Shown piece after piece: positions 23,827 to 33,700 of a stretch of DNA of 34,498 nt. The position numbers and the translations under genes are program-made. The notes beneath the pieces were generated by a model. The model did not search any database, was not told the origin of the DNA, and worked only from the letters and a program-made list of their open reading frames with translations. Position 1 is the first letter of the stretch, and each line of letters begins with the position of its first letter. The DNA comes from an uncultured Prevotella sp. (GTDB taxonomy: Bacteria; Bacteroidota; Bacteroidia; Bacteroidales; Bacteroidaceae): positions 1 to 34,498 of the forward strand of contig CALUGP010000023.1 in the NCBI GenBank assembly GCA_944320195.1, written 5' to 3'.

Positions 23827-26800
23827 ATGAAACAGCAAAAACGCAACTTCGTTGAATGGGCGATGCACTACCGCAAGATAGTCATCCTCGTCGTCTGCTG
23901 CCTCGTGGCGTTCGGCATATACAGCCTGCCCGACATGCGCAAGAACGAGTTTCCCGACTTCACCGTGCGCCAGGGCATCGTCGTGGCGGTGGCTCCCGGC
24001 GTGCCTGCGGACGAGATGGCAGAGCAGGTTACCAAACCTTTGGAGGACTATATCTTTACATATAAAGAGGTGAAGAAGGCCAAGACCATATCAAAGAGCC
24101 GCGACGGCATGGCCTACATACAGGTGGAACTCAATGACGACATCACCGACAAGGACGCCTTTTGGAGCAAGTTCAAGCACGGCGTGGCCGACTTCAAGGC
24201 GCAGCTGCCCGGCAACGTGCTCGCCATAAAGGTGAAGGACGACTTCGGCGACACCTCTGCCCTGCTCATAACGATGGAGAGCGACGACAAGACTTACCGC
24301 GAGCTGGCCGACTATATGGACGCACTGAAGGACAGCCTGCGCTGCATAGAGAGCGTAGGACGCATGACCGTGAGCGGCATGAGACAGGAGCAAATCTCCA
24401 TATACGTTGACAACGAACGCCTCGCCCACTACGGCATGAGCGACCAGACACTGGCCATCACACTGGCGCAAAAGGGCTTCACCACGAGTGGAGGCCGCGT
24501 CAAGACCGCCGACTCGGTAGAACCCATATACGTGGAGAAGTCGCTCAACTCGGTGTACGACATCCGCGAGACAATAGTCTACACCTCGCCCGACGGCAAC
24601 ACTGTGCGTCTGAAAGACGTGGCCGACGTACGCCGCGAATACCCAAAGCCGTCAAGCTACATCGAGAACAACGGAAAGAAGTGCCTGCTGCTGAGCGTCG
24701 AGATGAAAAAAGACCGCAACATAGTCGACATGGGGCGAGAAATAAACAAAGTGATGGCAGGCTTCCAGAAGACGTTGCCTGCTGATGTAAGCATCTTCCG
24801 CATAACAGACCAGAGCAAGGTGGTGGGCGACAGCGTCTACAACTTCCTTAAGGAACTGCTCATCGCGGTATGCGCCGTCATCATTGTGGTGATGCTCCTG
24901 CTGCCCATGAAAGTGGCTTTGGTGGCCGCCTTCACCATTCCCATAACCATATTCACGTCGCTCGGCCTGTTCCATGCGTTCGGAATAGAGCTTAACACAG
25001 TAACACTGGCCGCGCTGATAGCGTCGCTCGGAATAATAGTCGACGACTCGATAATCATCATCGACAACTACATGGAGAAGCTCGGGGAAGGAGTGGCGCG
25101 CTGGAAGGCATCGATCAGCAGCACCACCCACTTCCTGCGCTCCATCTTCTCGGCCACGCTGGCAATAAGCATAACGTTCTTCCCCTTCCTGTTCACCACC
25201 CACGGAATGCTGCGCGACTTCCTTGTGAGCTTTCCATGGGCCATAACCATCATCCTCGGAGTGTCGCTCCTGGTGGCCACTTTGTTTGTTCCGTTCATAC
25301 AGTTCTGGTTTATCCGCAAGCCGATAGGCAGCCAACCGAAGGACGGCGGACGGCGCAGGTTCTCACTTCTCAACACCTTGCAGCGCGCTTATGACAAGCT
25401 TCTGGACACCTGCTTCGCCCATCCGAAGGTCACGGTGGGCACCGGTGTGGCCTTCGTTGCCATCGGCGCGGTGCTGATAAGCAACCTTCCGCAGGAGATG
25501 ATGCCAACGGCCGACCGCAACCAGTTCGCCGTTGAGATCTACATGCCTACCGGAACGTCGCTCCAGCGCACGTCCGCAGTAGCCGACAGTATGGCCTCCG
25601 TGTTGAGAAAAGACAAGAGAGTGGTGTCTGTAACGGAGTTCAAGGGATGCTCGTCGCCGCGCTTCCACACATCGTATGCACCCCAGACTGGCGGCGAAAA
25701 CTTTGCGCAGTTCATCGTGAACACCACCGGCGTGAAGCAGACCGTCGAACTGCTCGACTATTATTCGCCGCGATACACCGACTATTTCCCCGGTGCCTAC
25801 GTGCGCTTCAAGCAGCTAAGCTACAGCGAAGCGGTGAATCCAGTTGAGGTAAGGCTTAGCGGAGACAACCTGGACACGCTGAAGCGTGATGCCGGAAAGA
25901 TGCTGGCCATGATGCGGAAGATGCCCGGACTCACTATTGTACGCACCGACATGAACGAGCCGTTGCCGTCGGCCACCGTCAGACTGAAGGCCGACGAGGC
26001 CGCACGGCTGGGCGTCAGCAACCTCACGGTGGAGTCAACACTGGCCATGAGATACGGAGAGGGTATGCAGGTAGCCACGGTGTGGGAGGACGGCGACGCC
26101 ATACCGGTAACCCTGAAAAGCACTACGGCCGAACAGGCTACCAACGCCGACGTGGCCGACGAGAAGATTCCAACATCCGGAGGACTGGCAGAAGTGCCGC
26201 TAAGGCAGGTTGCCGACATCACGCCAAGCTGGAAAGACGGCTGCATAGTGCGGCGGAACGGGGTGTACACCGTGACCGTACAGGCCGACGTAAAGCGCGG
26301 CCTGAACATCACGGAGGCCAACAACAAGGTGGTAAAGGCGGTGAACGGCATCGCGCTGTCGCCCGGAACAAACGTAAGCTACGGTGGAGAAATAGAGAAC
26401 AACGACAACTACATACCGCAAATCATCGCCGGACTGGCCGTGGCTATATTCATAATATTCTTCATCCTGCTGTTCCACCTCAAGAAAGTAAGCCTCGCCC
26501 TGCTCGTATTTTCGAGCATTGCGCTGTGCACGTTCGGCACGGCCACCAGCGTGCTCATACAGGGAATAGACTTCAGCGTGACGTGTTATCTCGGCGTAAT
26601 CAGCCTGATGGGTATCATCGTGCGCAACGGAATAATCATGATTGACTATGCCGAAGAGCTGCGCTCGACGGAGAACATGCACGCCGAAGAGGCCATCTAC
26701 CACTCGGCCAAGAGGCGAATGCGCCCCATATTCCTCACCTCCGCCGCAGCGTCAATGGGCGTAATCCCGATGATTTTGGGCGGAAGCGGACTGTGGATGC

Positions 26801-26937
26801 CCATGGGCACGGTGATATGTTACGGCACGCTGATAACCATGCTGCTGATACTGACCGTGCTGCCTGCCGCATACCTGCTGATGTTCCGCGGCACTACGGA
26901 AAAAAGACAACGACTGGAAGCCATTGAAAACGAATAA
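23827..26937 (+). CDS. RND-family efflux pump inner-membrane transporter
   Basis: Proton-driven AcrB-type transporter of 1036 residues, full length. Transmembrane segment 1 is at about 13-31. The proton-relay Asp pair in TM4 is D406-D407 (GIIVDDSIIIID). The TM10 basic residue is R933 in MGIIVRNGIIMIDYAEE, where AcrB has Lys. Two large periplasmic loops follow TM1 and TM7. The TM4 Asp pair fits the multidrug rather than the metal-ion branch, but substrates are unknown. The outer-membrane channel gene follows after 9 bp. Confidence 0.93.
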   Translation: MKQQKRNFVEWAMHYRKIVILVVCCLVAFGIYSLPDMRKNEFPDFTVRQGIVVAVAPGVPADEMAEQVTKPLEDYIFTYKEVKKAKTISKSRDGMAYIQVELNDDITDKDAFWSKFKHGVADFKAQLPGNVLAIKVKDDFGDTSALLITMESDDKTYRELADYMDALKDSLRCIESVGRMTVSGMRQEQISIYVDNERLAHYGMSDQTLAITLAQKGFTTSGGRVKTADSVEPIYVEKSLNSVYDIRETIVYTSPDGNTVRLKDVADVRREYPKPSSYIENNGKKCLLLSVEMKKDRNIVDMGREINKVMAGFQKTLPADVSIFRITDQSKVVGDSVYNFLKELLIAVCAVIIVVMLLLPMKVALVAAFTIPITIFTSLGLFHAFGIELNTVTLAALIASLGIIVDDSIIIIDNYMEKLGEGVARWKASISSTTHFLRSIFSATLAISITFFPFLFTTHGMLRDFLVSFPWAITIILGVSLLVATLFVPFIQFWFIRKPIGSQPKDGGRRRFSLLNTLQRAYDKLLDTCFAHPKVTVGTGVAFVAIGAVLISNLPQEMMPTADRNQFAVEIYMPTGTSLQRTSAVADSMASVLRKDKRVVSVTEFKGCSSPRFHTSYAPQTGGENFAQFIVNTTGVKQTVELLDYYSPRYTDYFPGAYVRFKQLSYSEAVNPVEVRLSGDNLDTLKRDAGKMLAMMRKMPGLTIVRTDMNEPLPSATVRLKADEAARLGVSNLTVESTLAMRYGEGMQVATVWEDGDAIPVTLKSTTAEQATNADVADEKIPTSGGLAEVPLRQVADITPSWKDGCIVRRNGVYTVTVQADVKRGLNITEANNKVVKAVNGIALSPGTNVSYGGEIENNDNYIPQIIAGLAVAIFIIFFILLFHLKKVSLALLVFSSIALCTFGTATSVLIQGIDFSVTCYLGVISLMGIIVRNGIIMIDYAEELRSTENMHAEEAIYHSAKRRMRPIFLTSAAASMGVIPMILGGSGLWMPMGTVICYGTLITMLLILTVLPAAYLLMFRGTTEKRQRLEAIENE

Positions 26938-26946
26938 CTTTTGCTT

Positions 26947-28218
26947 ATGAAAACAATAATTTTATCAGTCGCGTTGTCGCTGCTCGCATTGCAGGCGCAG
27001 GCGCAACGCATAATAACCGCAGAACAGGCGGTGAGCGACGCGCTGCAGAACAACGTGCGCATGACGAACGCCGACAACGACCTTGAGGCGGCGCGGCAGG
27101 CCAAGAAGCAGGCGTTTACAAAATATTTCCCAACGGCAAGCGCGTCGGGAGTAGGCTTCATGGCCGACAAGGGACTGCTGGAGATGAGCCTCGGGCCAGG
27201 AACGGAGATGTCGATGCTGAAAAACGGGGTGATGGGAGGCGTGTCGGCGCAGATGCCTTTGTTCACGGGAGGGCGAATACTGAACGCCAACCGCCTGGCC
27301 GACGTGGGCGTGGAGACGAGCCGCCTGCAGCGGCGCATGTCGCACGACGAGGTGGTTCTCACCGCCGAAACTTACTTCTGGCAGGCCGTCATGCTGAAAG
27401 AGAAACTAAAGACAGTGGCCGCCGTTGAGCGGCAGCTGGACAAATTCGCCAAGGATGCCGACGCGGCGGTGGCCGCCGGAGTGACAGACAGGAACGACCT
27501 GCTGCAAGTAAACCTGCGGAAAAACGAGACACGGAGCAACCGCATAACGCTGGAAAACGCACTGCTGACGGCAAAACGGCTGCTGGCACAATACACCGGG
27601 CACGCCGGAGACAGCATAGACGTGAGCGCGGACATGAGCGGAGGGTTGCCGCCATCGCCCCTGCAACTCTACACCGACCCGTCGGCCGCGTTGCCGCAAA
27701 CCGCCGAATACGCCATGATGAAGCAGAACGTGAAGGCAAACAGGCTGAAATACAAAATGGCCGTAGGGCAGAACCTGCCAACAGTGGCCATCGGCGGCGG
27801 ATACATGTGGGACAACCTGATGGACAAAAGCCACCCTTTCTGGATAGGCTTCGCCACAGTGAGCATACCGCTAAGCGGCTGGTGGGGCGGCTCGCACGAA
27901 ATGAAGAAACAGCGGCTGGCCATAAGGAACGCCGAGAACACGCTTCGCGACAACAGCCAGCTGATGATGATCAACATGGAGAACAAATGGAACGACATGA
28001 ACGACGCTTACCGCAAAATAGGCATCGCCATGGAATCCATCGCCCAGGCTGAGGAGAACCTGCGCCTGCACGACGACTACTACCGCGCAGGAACGGCAAC
28101 GATGAGCGACCTGCTTGAGGCCCAGACGCTCTACCAGAACAGCCGTTCGGCCTACGTCGAGGCCAATGCCGAGTACCAGATAAAGAAGCGCGAGTACCTG
28201 CAAGCCGTCGGGCAGTAA
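26947..28218 (+). CDS. TolC-family outer-membrane efflux channel
   Basis: Third component of the tripartite pump, 423 residues. Residues 1-20 are a signal peptide ending AQAQ. Two TolC-like repeats follow, rich in long helices (ITAEQAVSDALQNN at the start of repeat 1; AEYAMMKQNVKANRLKYK at the start of repeat 2). The segment ATMSDLLEAQTLYQNSRSAY near the end is typical of the family. The start is the ATG at 26947; a TTG at 26941 would add two residues. A hairpin terminator lies 47 bp after the stop. Confidence 0.92.
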   Translation: MKTIILSVALSLLALQAQAQRIITAEQAVSDALQNNVRMTNADNDLEAARQAKKQAFTKYFPTASASGVGFMADKGLLEMSLGPGTEMSMLKNGVMGGVSAQMPLFTGGRILNANRLADVGVETSRLQRRMSHDEVVLTAETYFWQAVMLKEKLKTVAAVERQLDKFAKDADAAVAAGVTDRNDLLQVNLRKNETRSNRITLENALLTAKRLLAQYTGHAGDSIDVSADMSGGLPPSPLQLYTDPSAALPQTAEYAMMKQNVKANRLKYKMAVGQNLPTVAIGGGYMWDNLMDKSHPFWIGFATVSIPLSGWWGGSHEMKKQRLAIRNAENTLRDNSQLMMINMENKWNDMNDAYRKIGIAMESIAQAEENLRLHDDYYRAGTATMSDLLEAQTLYQNSRSAYVEANAEYQIKKREYLQAVGQ

Positions 28219-28265
28219 TCCAACAAGCACCAACCTTGTAACTTTATAATAATAAGAAACACTCC

Positions 28266-28302
28266 GAAAGACGGCCGCCTTGTGACAAGACAGCCGTCTT
28301 TC
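28266..28302 (+). terminator. Terminator of the efflux operon
   Basis: A 10-bp stem, gaaagacggc (28266-28275) and gccgtctttc (28293-28302), with a 17-nt loop. The stem is also the core of the composite-repeat unit, suggesting that a repeat unit serves as the terminator. Confidence 0.6.
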
Positions 28303-28322
28303 ATCATACAAACCCATTCCCG

Positions 28323-28410
28323 TTACGGCGTGATTATCTCCTTGATGCAGCGTGATCAGCATTCTATAGCGGCGTGTTTGTCATTCTGTAGCAGCGTGAT
28401 CAGCAATCCG
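28323..28410 (+). repeat. Tandem repeat, four 22-bp units
   Basis: Units at 28323-28344, 28345-28366, 28367-28388 and 28389-28410, of the form tagcggcgtgattagcattctg with divergence between units. The last two and first two are most alike (for example gcgtgatcagca in units 2 and 4). No CRISPR-type spacers. Confidence 0.6.
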
Positions 28411-28490
28411 CCGCTATCGAGTATCTGGATTTTCAATCCGCTTGACGATGCGATGAATGGGGCAATCTTTACCCGGAATTTCATCGGTTC

Positions 28491-28632
28491 GTAACTTGTT
28501 GTAAATCAACACATTGCGGACTGCCTTGCAAAAGGCCGTGAATCGGCGTGCGAAAGACGGCAAATCGCATCCCAATTTGCCGTCTTTCAGCGTGCGGTTT
28601 GCCGTCTTTTAGCATACGAAAGGCCGTCAATG
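28491..28632 (+). repeat. Composite intergenic repeat, copy 6 (leader plus array)
   Basis: gtaac (28491-28495), 30 bp, ttgcaaaaggccgtgaa, then further units (gaaagacggcaaat, tttgccgtctttc, tttgccgtctttt, gaaaggccgt). Same leader geometry as copies 3 and 4. Confidence 0.75.
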
Positions 28633-29081
28633 GAAATATGATAGGTAATCAACAACATCGGGAGCGGCACAATGGGACATCCCTACAAGGGCGGAGTTCG
28701 TTCCCATATACCAATTAGCGGTAAGATAACGTCGTGAGTTCGGCATAACAAGAATGTCACACTTGTCAGTTTTTTTGCAAGTCGGTGGCAAGTCGTCATT
28801 GCCTTAACGGCGACTTTCAGTTCCGCTGAAAAGCGGAATCCAGTCGAAAGGCAACGGCGGCTTGCCCCTATGGCTGCTTTCTGGATTCCGCTTTCAACCT
28901 CTAATGATTGCAGATCCGAGGGAACGAAGACTTTGGACATGGAGCGGCTGGCGGCTGACTGGATGACAAAAGGCGGCAGGCTGCATCGCAGCTTGCCGCC
29001 TTTGTTCAGGCCAGTGAATTCTTCACTCTTCACTTTTCACTCTTCACTCAAAGTGTTTTCACTCTTCACTTAAACTCGCTT
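28633..29081. other. Non-coding stretch with a 14-bp inverted repeat
   Basis: No convincing gene. An inverted repeat aaagcggaatccag (28830-28843) with its complement at 28881-28894 spans 65 bp. Near 29026-29075 there is a run of ttcactctt/ttcactttt repeats just before the OmpA-like stop. A 116-codon minus-strand ORF (28683-29033) crosses the inverted repeat, has no recognisable domain or signal, and is judged not to be a gene. Confidence 0.5.
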
Positions 29082-30185
29082 TCACTTCGTAACGCAGATG
29101 GACACGCGGTTCATGTCGTTCTGGCTGAACGGCTGAACGGTGGAGCCTTTGTGCCCGGTGGTCACGCGAGAGGCGTCGATGCCGTACTCAGTGGTCAGCG
29201 CCTTCTTCACTGCGGCGGCGCGCTGCTCCGACAGGCGCTCGTTGATGGCCTTCGTGCCCGTGCCCGCGTCGGCGTAGCCCGTTATCTCCACCTTCGCGTC
29301 CTTGTTCTCCTTGAGGTAGTCGGCAAGCTCCTTCACCTTCGTCTTCTCGGCATCGGAGATTGCGCTCGAGTTTATCTTGAAGAACACGTCGCGGCGGATC
29401 GGCTTCACTTCGGGCTTCGGCTGCGGTGCCGGAGCCGGCTCCTCCTTCTTCACCTCGGGCTGCGGCTGCGGCTGCGGAGGCAGGACGGGAGCGGCGGCGC
29501 GCTTCACGTTCTTCGTCTTGCCGAGGTTGACCGTTATGCCGGCCATGACGTTGAAGTACCAGTCGGCGTTGCCCGCCTTCTTCGAGTTGTACTTGTCCGA
29601 CAGCACGTTGGCAGAGCCTTCAAGGCCGAGGCTGACGTGGTCGCTCAGGCGGAAGTCGAGGCCGAGGCCGCCGCGGCCAACGGCGCGAACCTTCGTGCCC
29701 TCCCAGTTGTAGCGCAGGTTGTAGCCCTGCGCCGCCAGGTCGTTGGCCTCGTCGTTGCCGAAGCCTATGTTCGCGCCGGCTCCCAGGAACGCCGTGAGGT
29801 TGAACACGCGGTCGGGGTTGTAGCCGCACACGGCGTTCGACAGGTTGAACATCACGTCAATGGCAGGCGCAACGTAGTTGTACTTGTAGGTCTTGGTCGT
29901 CGGCACGCCGTTGACGCGGTAACCGCTCCAGCCGCCCTTGCTCTGCCACGCGCCTACGGAGAGGCGTGCCGACAGCCACGGATTGAACCGGTAGCCGGCC
30001 GCAACCTGGACAGTGGGCGACAGCAGGTCGCCGAACTTCGCCTCGCCCAGCGTGTACTGCACGCTGCCGTGCGCGCTTATGAACCAGTGAGGGTTGAACG
30101 TAACCGTGTCCTCTGCCTCCTGGGCCGAGGCCGAAAGGCCGCATGAACAAAGCAGCGCGGCCAGGATAATCTTAAACTTCTTCAT
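29082..30185 (-). CDS. OmpA-family outer-membrane protein
   Basis: Outer-membrane anchor to peptidoglycan, 367 residues. A signal peptide (1-21) is followed by a beta-barrel (about 25-225, with strands such as NPWLSARLSVGAW and GRGGLGLDFRL). A Pro/Glu/Lys linker comes next (about 230-262), then a C-terminal OmpA domain. That domain contains VEITGYADAGTGTKAINERLSEQRA, carrying the Asp and Arg that bind diaminopimelate in the family. The barrel ends near LGKTKNVKR. It is 17 bp downstream of the small lipoprotein, so the two are co-transcribed. Confidence 0.92.
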   Translation of the reverse strand: MKKFKIILAALLCSCGLSASAQEAEDTVTFNPHWFISAHGSVQYTLGEAKFGDLLSPTVQVAAGYRFNPWLSARLSVGAWQSKGGWSGYRVNGVPTTKTYKYNYVAPAIDVMFNLSNAVCGYNPDRVFNLTAFLGAGANIGFGNDEANDLAAQGYNLRYNWEGTKVRAVGRGGLGLDFRLSDHVSLGLEGSANVLSDKYNSKKAGNADWYFNVMAGITVNLGKTKNVKRAAAPVLPPQPQPQPEVKKEEPAPAPQPKPEVKPIRRDVFFKINSSAISDAEKTKVKELADYLKENKDAKVEITGYADAGTGTKAINERLSEQRAAAVKKALTTEYGIDASRVTTGHKGSTVQPFSQNDMNRVSICVTK

Positions 30186-30202
30186 AACTTTTGGGTTTTA
30201 AG

Positions 30203-30706
30203 TTAGTTTCTTATTCCACTTTGTCCACCATTATTCGTGTTGGAGTCAAACATTGTCAGAAACCATTGGCCTTTCACACGCATCGGCTTGATGAAGAACG
30301 ACGTAGTGTTCGGACGTGTGTCACCCGGCTGTTTCTTGAAGAATTCAACCGTATACTTTACCTGACTGTCTGTCTCGGTATTGAAGATAATGCTCTCAAT
30401 CTTGTAGTTCAGCACGGGAAACGTCCTGAACACCACCTTCTGACGCTCCACGAGAGAGTCTGGCAAAGGTACAACCTGCCTGTCGGCGTCTAGGAAATAA
30501 AGCATAGACACGGCCTTGTCGATGTCATTGGCCTTAAGCGACTCAAGGAAACTCTTTGTCAGCTCGAACACATGAGCGGTGTCCCTCTGTTCCAAAGTCA
30601 TCATAGGCCGCCTTGAATGGTCCTCTGTCTTCTTCTCCTTTCCGGAGCACCCGACAAGGCATACGGCAAGAACCAAAGCGAGACAAGAGTAATGCAACAA
30701 ACGCAT
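30203..30706 (-). CDS. Small lipoprotein of unknown function
   Basis: Lipoprotein of 167 residues; lipobox CLVGC with Cys20. The next residues (SGKEKKTED) are mixed charge, not the acidic surface-export type, so a periplasm-facing location is more likely. The body resembles a small alpha/beta fold of the NTF2/DUF type (FLESLKANDIDKAVSMLY, then VKYTVEFFKK and GQWFLTMFD), but I cannot name a family. It lies between the giant lipoprotein (with a terminator in the 81-bp gap) and the OmpA-like gene. Confidence 0.8.
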   Translation of the reverse strand: MRLLHYSCLALVLAVCLVGCSGKEKKTEDHSRRPMMTLEQRDTAHVFELTKSFLESLKANDIDKAVSMLYFLDADRQVVPLPDSLVERQKVVFRTFPVLNYKIESIIFNTETDSQVKYTVEFFKKQPGDTRPNTTSFFIKPMRVKGQWFLTMFDSNTNNGGQSGIRN

Positions 30707-30737
30707 AGTTAGCTAATTATAGAGTGATTGTAACGTT

Positions 30738-30773
30738 AAAAAGAGGTACGCCGTAACGACGTACCTCCTCTTT
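30738..30773 (-). terminator. Terminator of the giant lipoprotein gene
   Basis: On the minus strand the hairpin aaagaggaggtacg ... cgtacctctttt, with a small bulge and followed by T-residues, lies 15 bp after the stop at 30788. It may be leaky, letting some transcription into the two downstream genes. Confidence 0.6.
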
Positions 30774-30787
30774 ATTGATTAGCGATA

Positions 30788-33700
30788 TTAGCGACGGGCA
30801 GCACGGTTAGCCTGTGTAGGCTCTACTGTGATGTCAACGTATGCCGTCGTAATCTCGCCCCAATCGTAAGTGATTGTGAGCGGAACGCGGATCTGGAACT
30901 TAGCGGTTACCGAACCGTTGTTACCGTAGTACAGGTAACCGAAGTCCTTGCCACCGTAATTAGATGTAGCTCCTGTCGGTTTGTACTCGAATGAAACTGC
31001 GTCCGTTACGTCGCTGAGCAGTGTCTGGCCGAGAGTTCCGCCGTTGAGGGTTGTTGTAATGCCGTCAACGTCAGCCGCAATTGCGGTTACACCGTAATAG
31101 TCAACCCATGTCGGGCTCTCCCACAAGTCACGCCAGTCGAGGAAGTCAACAAGCTCGTCCATATCCTTCTTGTTACCACCAGTAACAGCGTCGGTGAACG
31201 TTACGGCGTCAGCGCCGGTTACGTCGAGCGGACGGAGGAACTTGATATCGAACGTGTTGTTAGCTATCGGCAACTCCATGTCACAGCCGTTTATTGCATA
31301 AATACCAACTGTTGCGGTAACAGTCTTAGCGATATCTGTGTGTGAAACAGCGTTCAAGAGGCCTTCAGCGAAGCCCGGTGTATTATCTACTCCTTGCAAC
31401 TTCTGGTACTGTACAACGCTATTGATACCTTGCTTTGACGTTACATCGTCGAATTCAACACCCAGCTTTGCAACAGCCTCACGTCTTCCATTGTAGTTAG
31501 CGTAAAGAGTCTGTCCGTCAGCTGATACAGTCATTGTGTACTTAGTACCTGACTGGCCGGTCTGTGTAGCGTAAGCGTCGCTGATGATGAACCTGAATGT
31601 ATAGTCAAGACCTGTCTTGAACGCGTCGCTTCCGGTTACAGACAAAGTGATGTCATTGCCAACGAAGGTAGCGAGAATGTCCTGGCTGAACCGGTCTTCA
31701 GCGTTCGGCTGGCCTACAACCTCTACGTTGTTGTGTATCTCGGCATAGCCTGAGCCCATCTGTCCGTTGATTGCAGCCCAGTTCTCCTTAATCTTGTCTT
31801 CGTTGCTCAAAGAAGCAGTCGGAGTAGTGATTACGCCTGTGTGGAACCAAACATATACTTCAGGATTCAGCTTGTTGGTAGGAACAAACTTAACACCAGT
31901 CTCGAGATTAACGCCAGACTTATACTCGCCCTTGGCTGCATCCCATACTGCTGCATAGATTTCAGCTGCCGTGATATCCCATGAAAGGACGGTAGTCTCG
32001 TGATTCTGGTCATCAACCTTCTCGGTAATTGTTCCGTACTCGGTAGACTGAACGGGATTACCCTGAGCGTCGTGAGCATAAAGCTGACAATTAGTCTGTG
32101 AGCCTGAAATCTTCTCTACAGTATAGTTCTGCTCGAACTCTTCCTTAGACATGTTCAGCTTGCTGAGTACCTGTGCCTCAACCTGTGCCCAAGTCTGTGT
32201 GAAGTTGTAGTCAGTGCAGCTCAGGTCATAGCCGTCACCGTTGAAGTCGATATTGATTGCGTCGGCAGGTTCAGCCTCTTTCTCGGTAATGCGGAACTTG
32301 ATGAAACCTACAGCTACGATGTTGTTGGTAGTCTTGGTTGTGTCAACAAGAGTTACGCGAACCATAGGACGGCGCTCAAGTGTGGACCTATCCTGGTTGC
32401 CGGGCTGCGGTTTGCCGTTAGCGTCAACGGTACATGCTATCACGCGGTTGTCCTTCAGATAGATGTGAGCACTCTCAGAGGTCTTGTTGTCACCGGCTGT
32501 ATAGTGTGACTCGGCGAACTCCCACTTCATGCCGTACTTCGACACGTCATCCATTTCCTGCTCGCTTGCAGCATTGTTACGTACGAAGTGAGCCCTTACA
32601 ATCTCCATAAGGTCTTCTCCGTCATCGTCGTTGTAGACGAGCTCGTGGGTATAGTTGTTACTGATAGCCTGAGCAGCTGTAGTATAAACGTGGAAGTTTT
32701 CGTTAGCTGTACAAGAAGAGTTGCCGTCAATTGTTGCGTCAGCGATTACGACGTCCTTAATTGTTGACTTAGCAACAGCTGCGTAGTCAGAAGTTACGGT
32801 AGTGTCGTTGCCTTCAGCATCATTGAAGTGAGCCTGAACAGCAAGTACGGTAACATGGTCAGCATCATCCTTGATTTTGCTTGCGTCAAGGTTAAGAGTT
32901 ACGTTGAGCATGCCGTCTTTAGAGTTGAGCCAGCTCTTGTCTACAACAGTCGGGTTGCTCTCCGCAGCGCGTGTACCTCCAAGCTGAACATACTCCTTGT
33001 CACCAGAAACAACGCTCATTGACTTGATCTTGGAAACGTCGAAGTAAGACGGATTCATGTGATAGCGTGCAGTCACGTCAGGAGTAAGGCTTGCCGCAGC
33101 TGACGCACAGTCCCATGTCTCACCGGTTGACAACGGTTTCTCTGCCGGGCTGTCGTTATTCAGCAACACCGGAACATAGCTGATTGTTGTAGCCTCCATT
33201 GCTTCAATACCGCCATAATAGAAGTCAGGTGCAAAAACAAGGCTTGACAACATGCGCTCAATGTAAAGCGTCAAAATGTCGATTTGCGCACTGAGTCCGG
33301 GAACAACCTCGTTCAGTTTGTCAAGGGTCTCCTTTGCGTTTTCCATAGCTTCCTTGAGAGCAGCCTCATCGTCAACACCGAGACCTTCTTTTATAGCCGC
33401 CAAAGCGCCATTGGCATCGTCAAGCGCGTCAATAAGCCCCTGAACGTCTTTATAATTAGAGTTTTGGAGCTTTTCCAGCATGTTCATCAAAGCCTCAGTC
33501 TGGAGCTGAAGGTTTGTCTCAACAGCCCCAACCCTGTCTTTCAAATCACTCACATCGCCTGTGATTGAGGCCAAGACAGCCAGACCTTGTTCAATGTCCC
33601 CATCGCCGAGAGCCGTCAAAGCATCGTCAACAGCTTTCATCTGAGCTTCGAGAGCAGACACACGCGCGTCAAGCTGCTGGTTAAGCTCGTCCACATAATC

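Noticed and set aside
28683-29033. 116-codon minus-strand ORF
   Set aside because: It crosses an inverted repeat, has no signal, domain or promoter, and looks like a chance frame in repetitive DNA.
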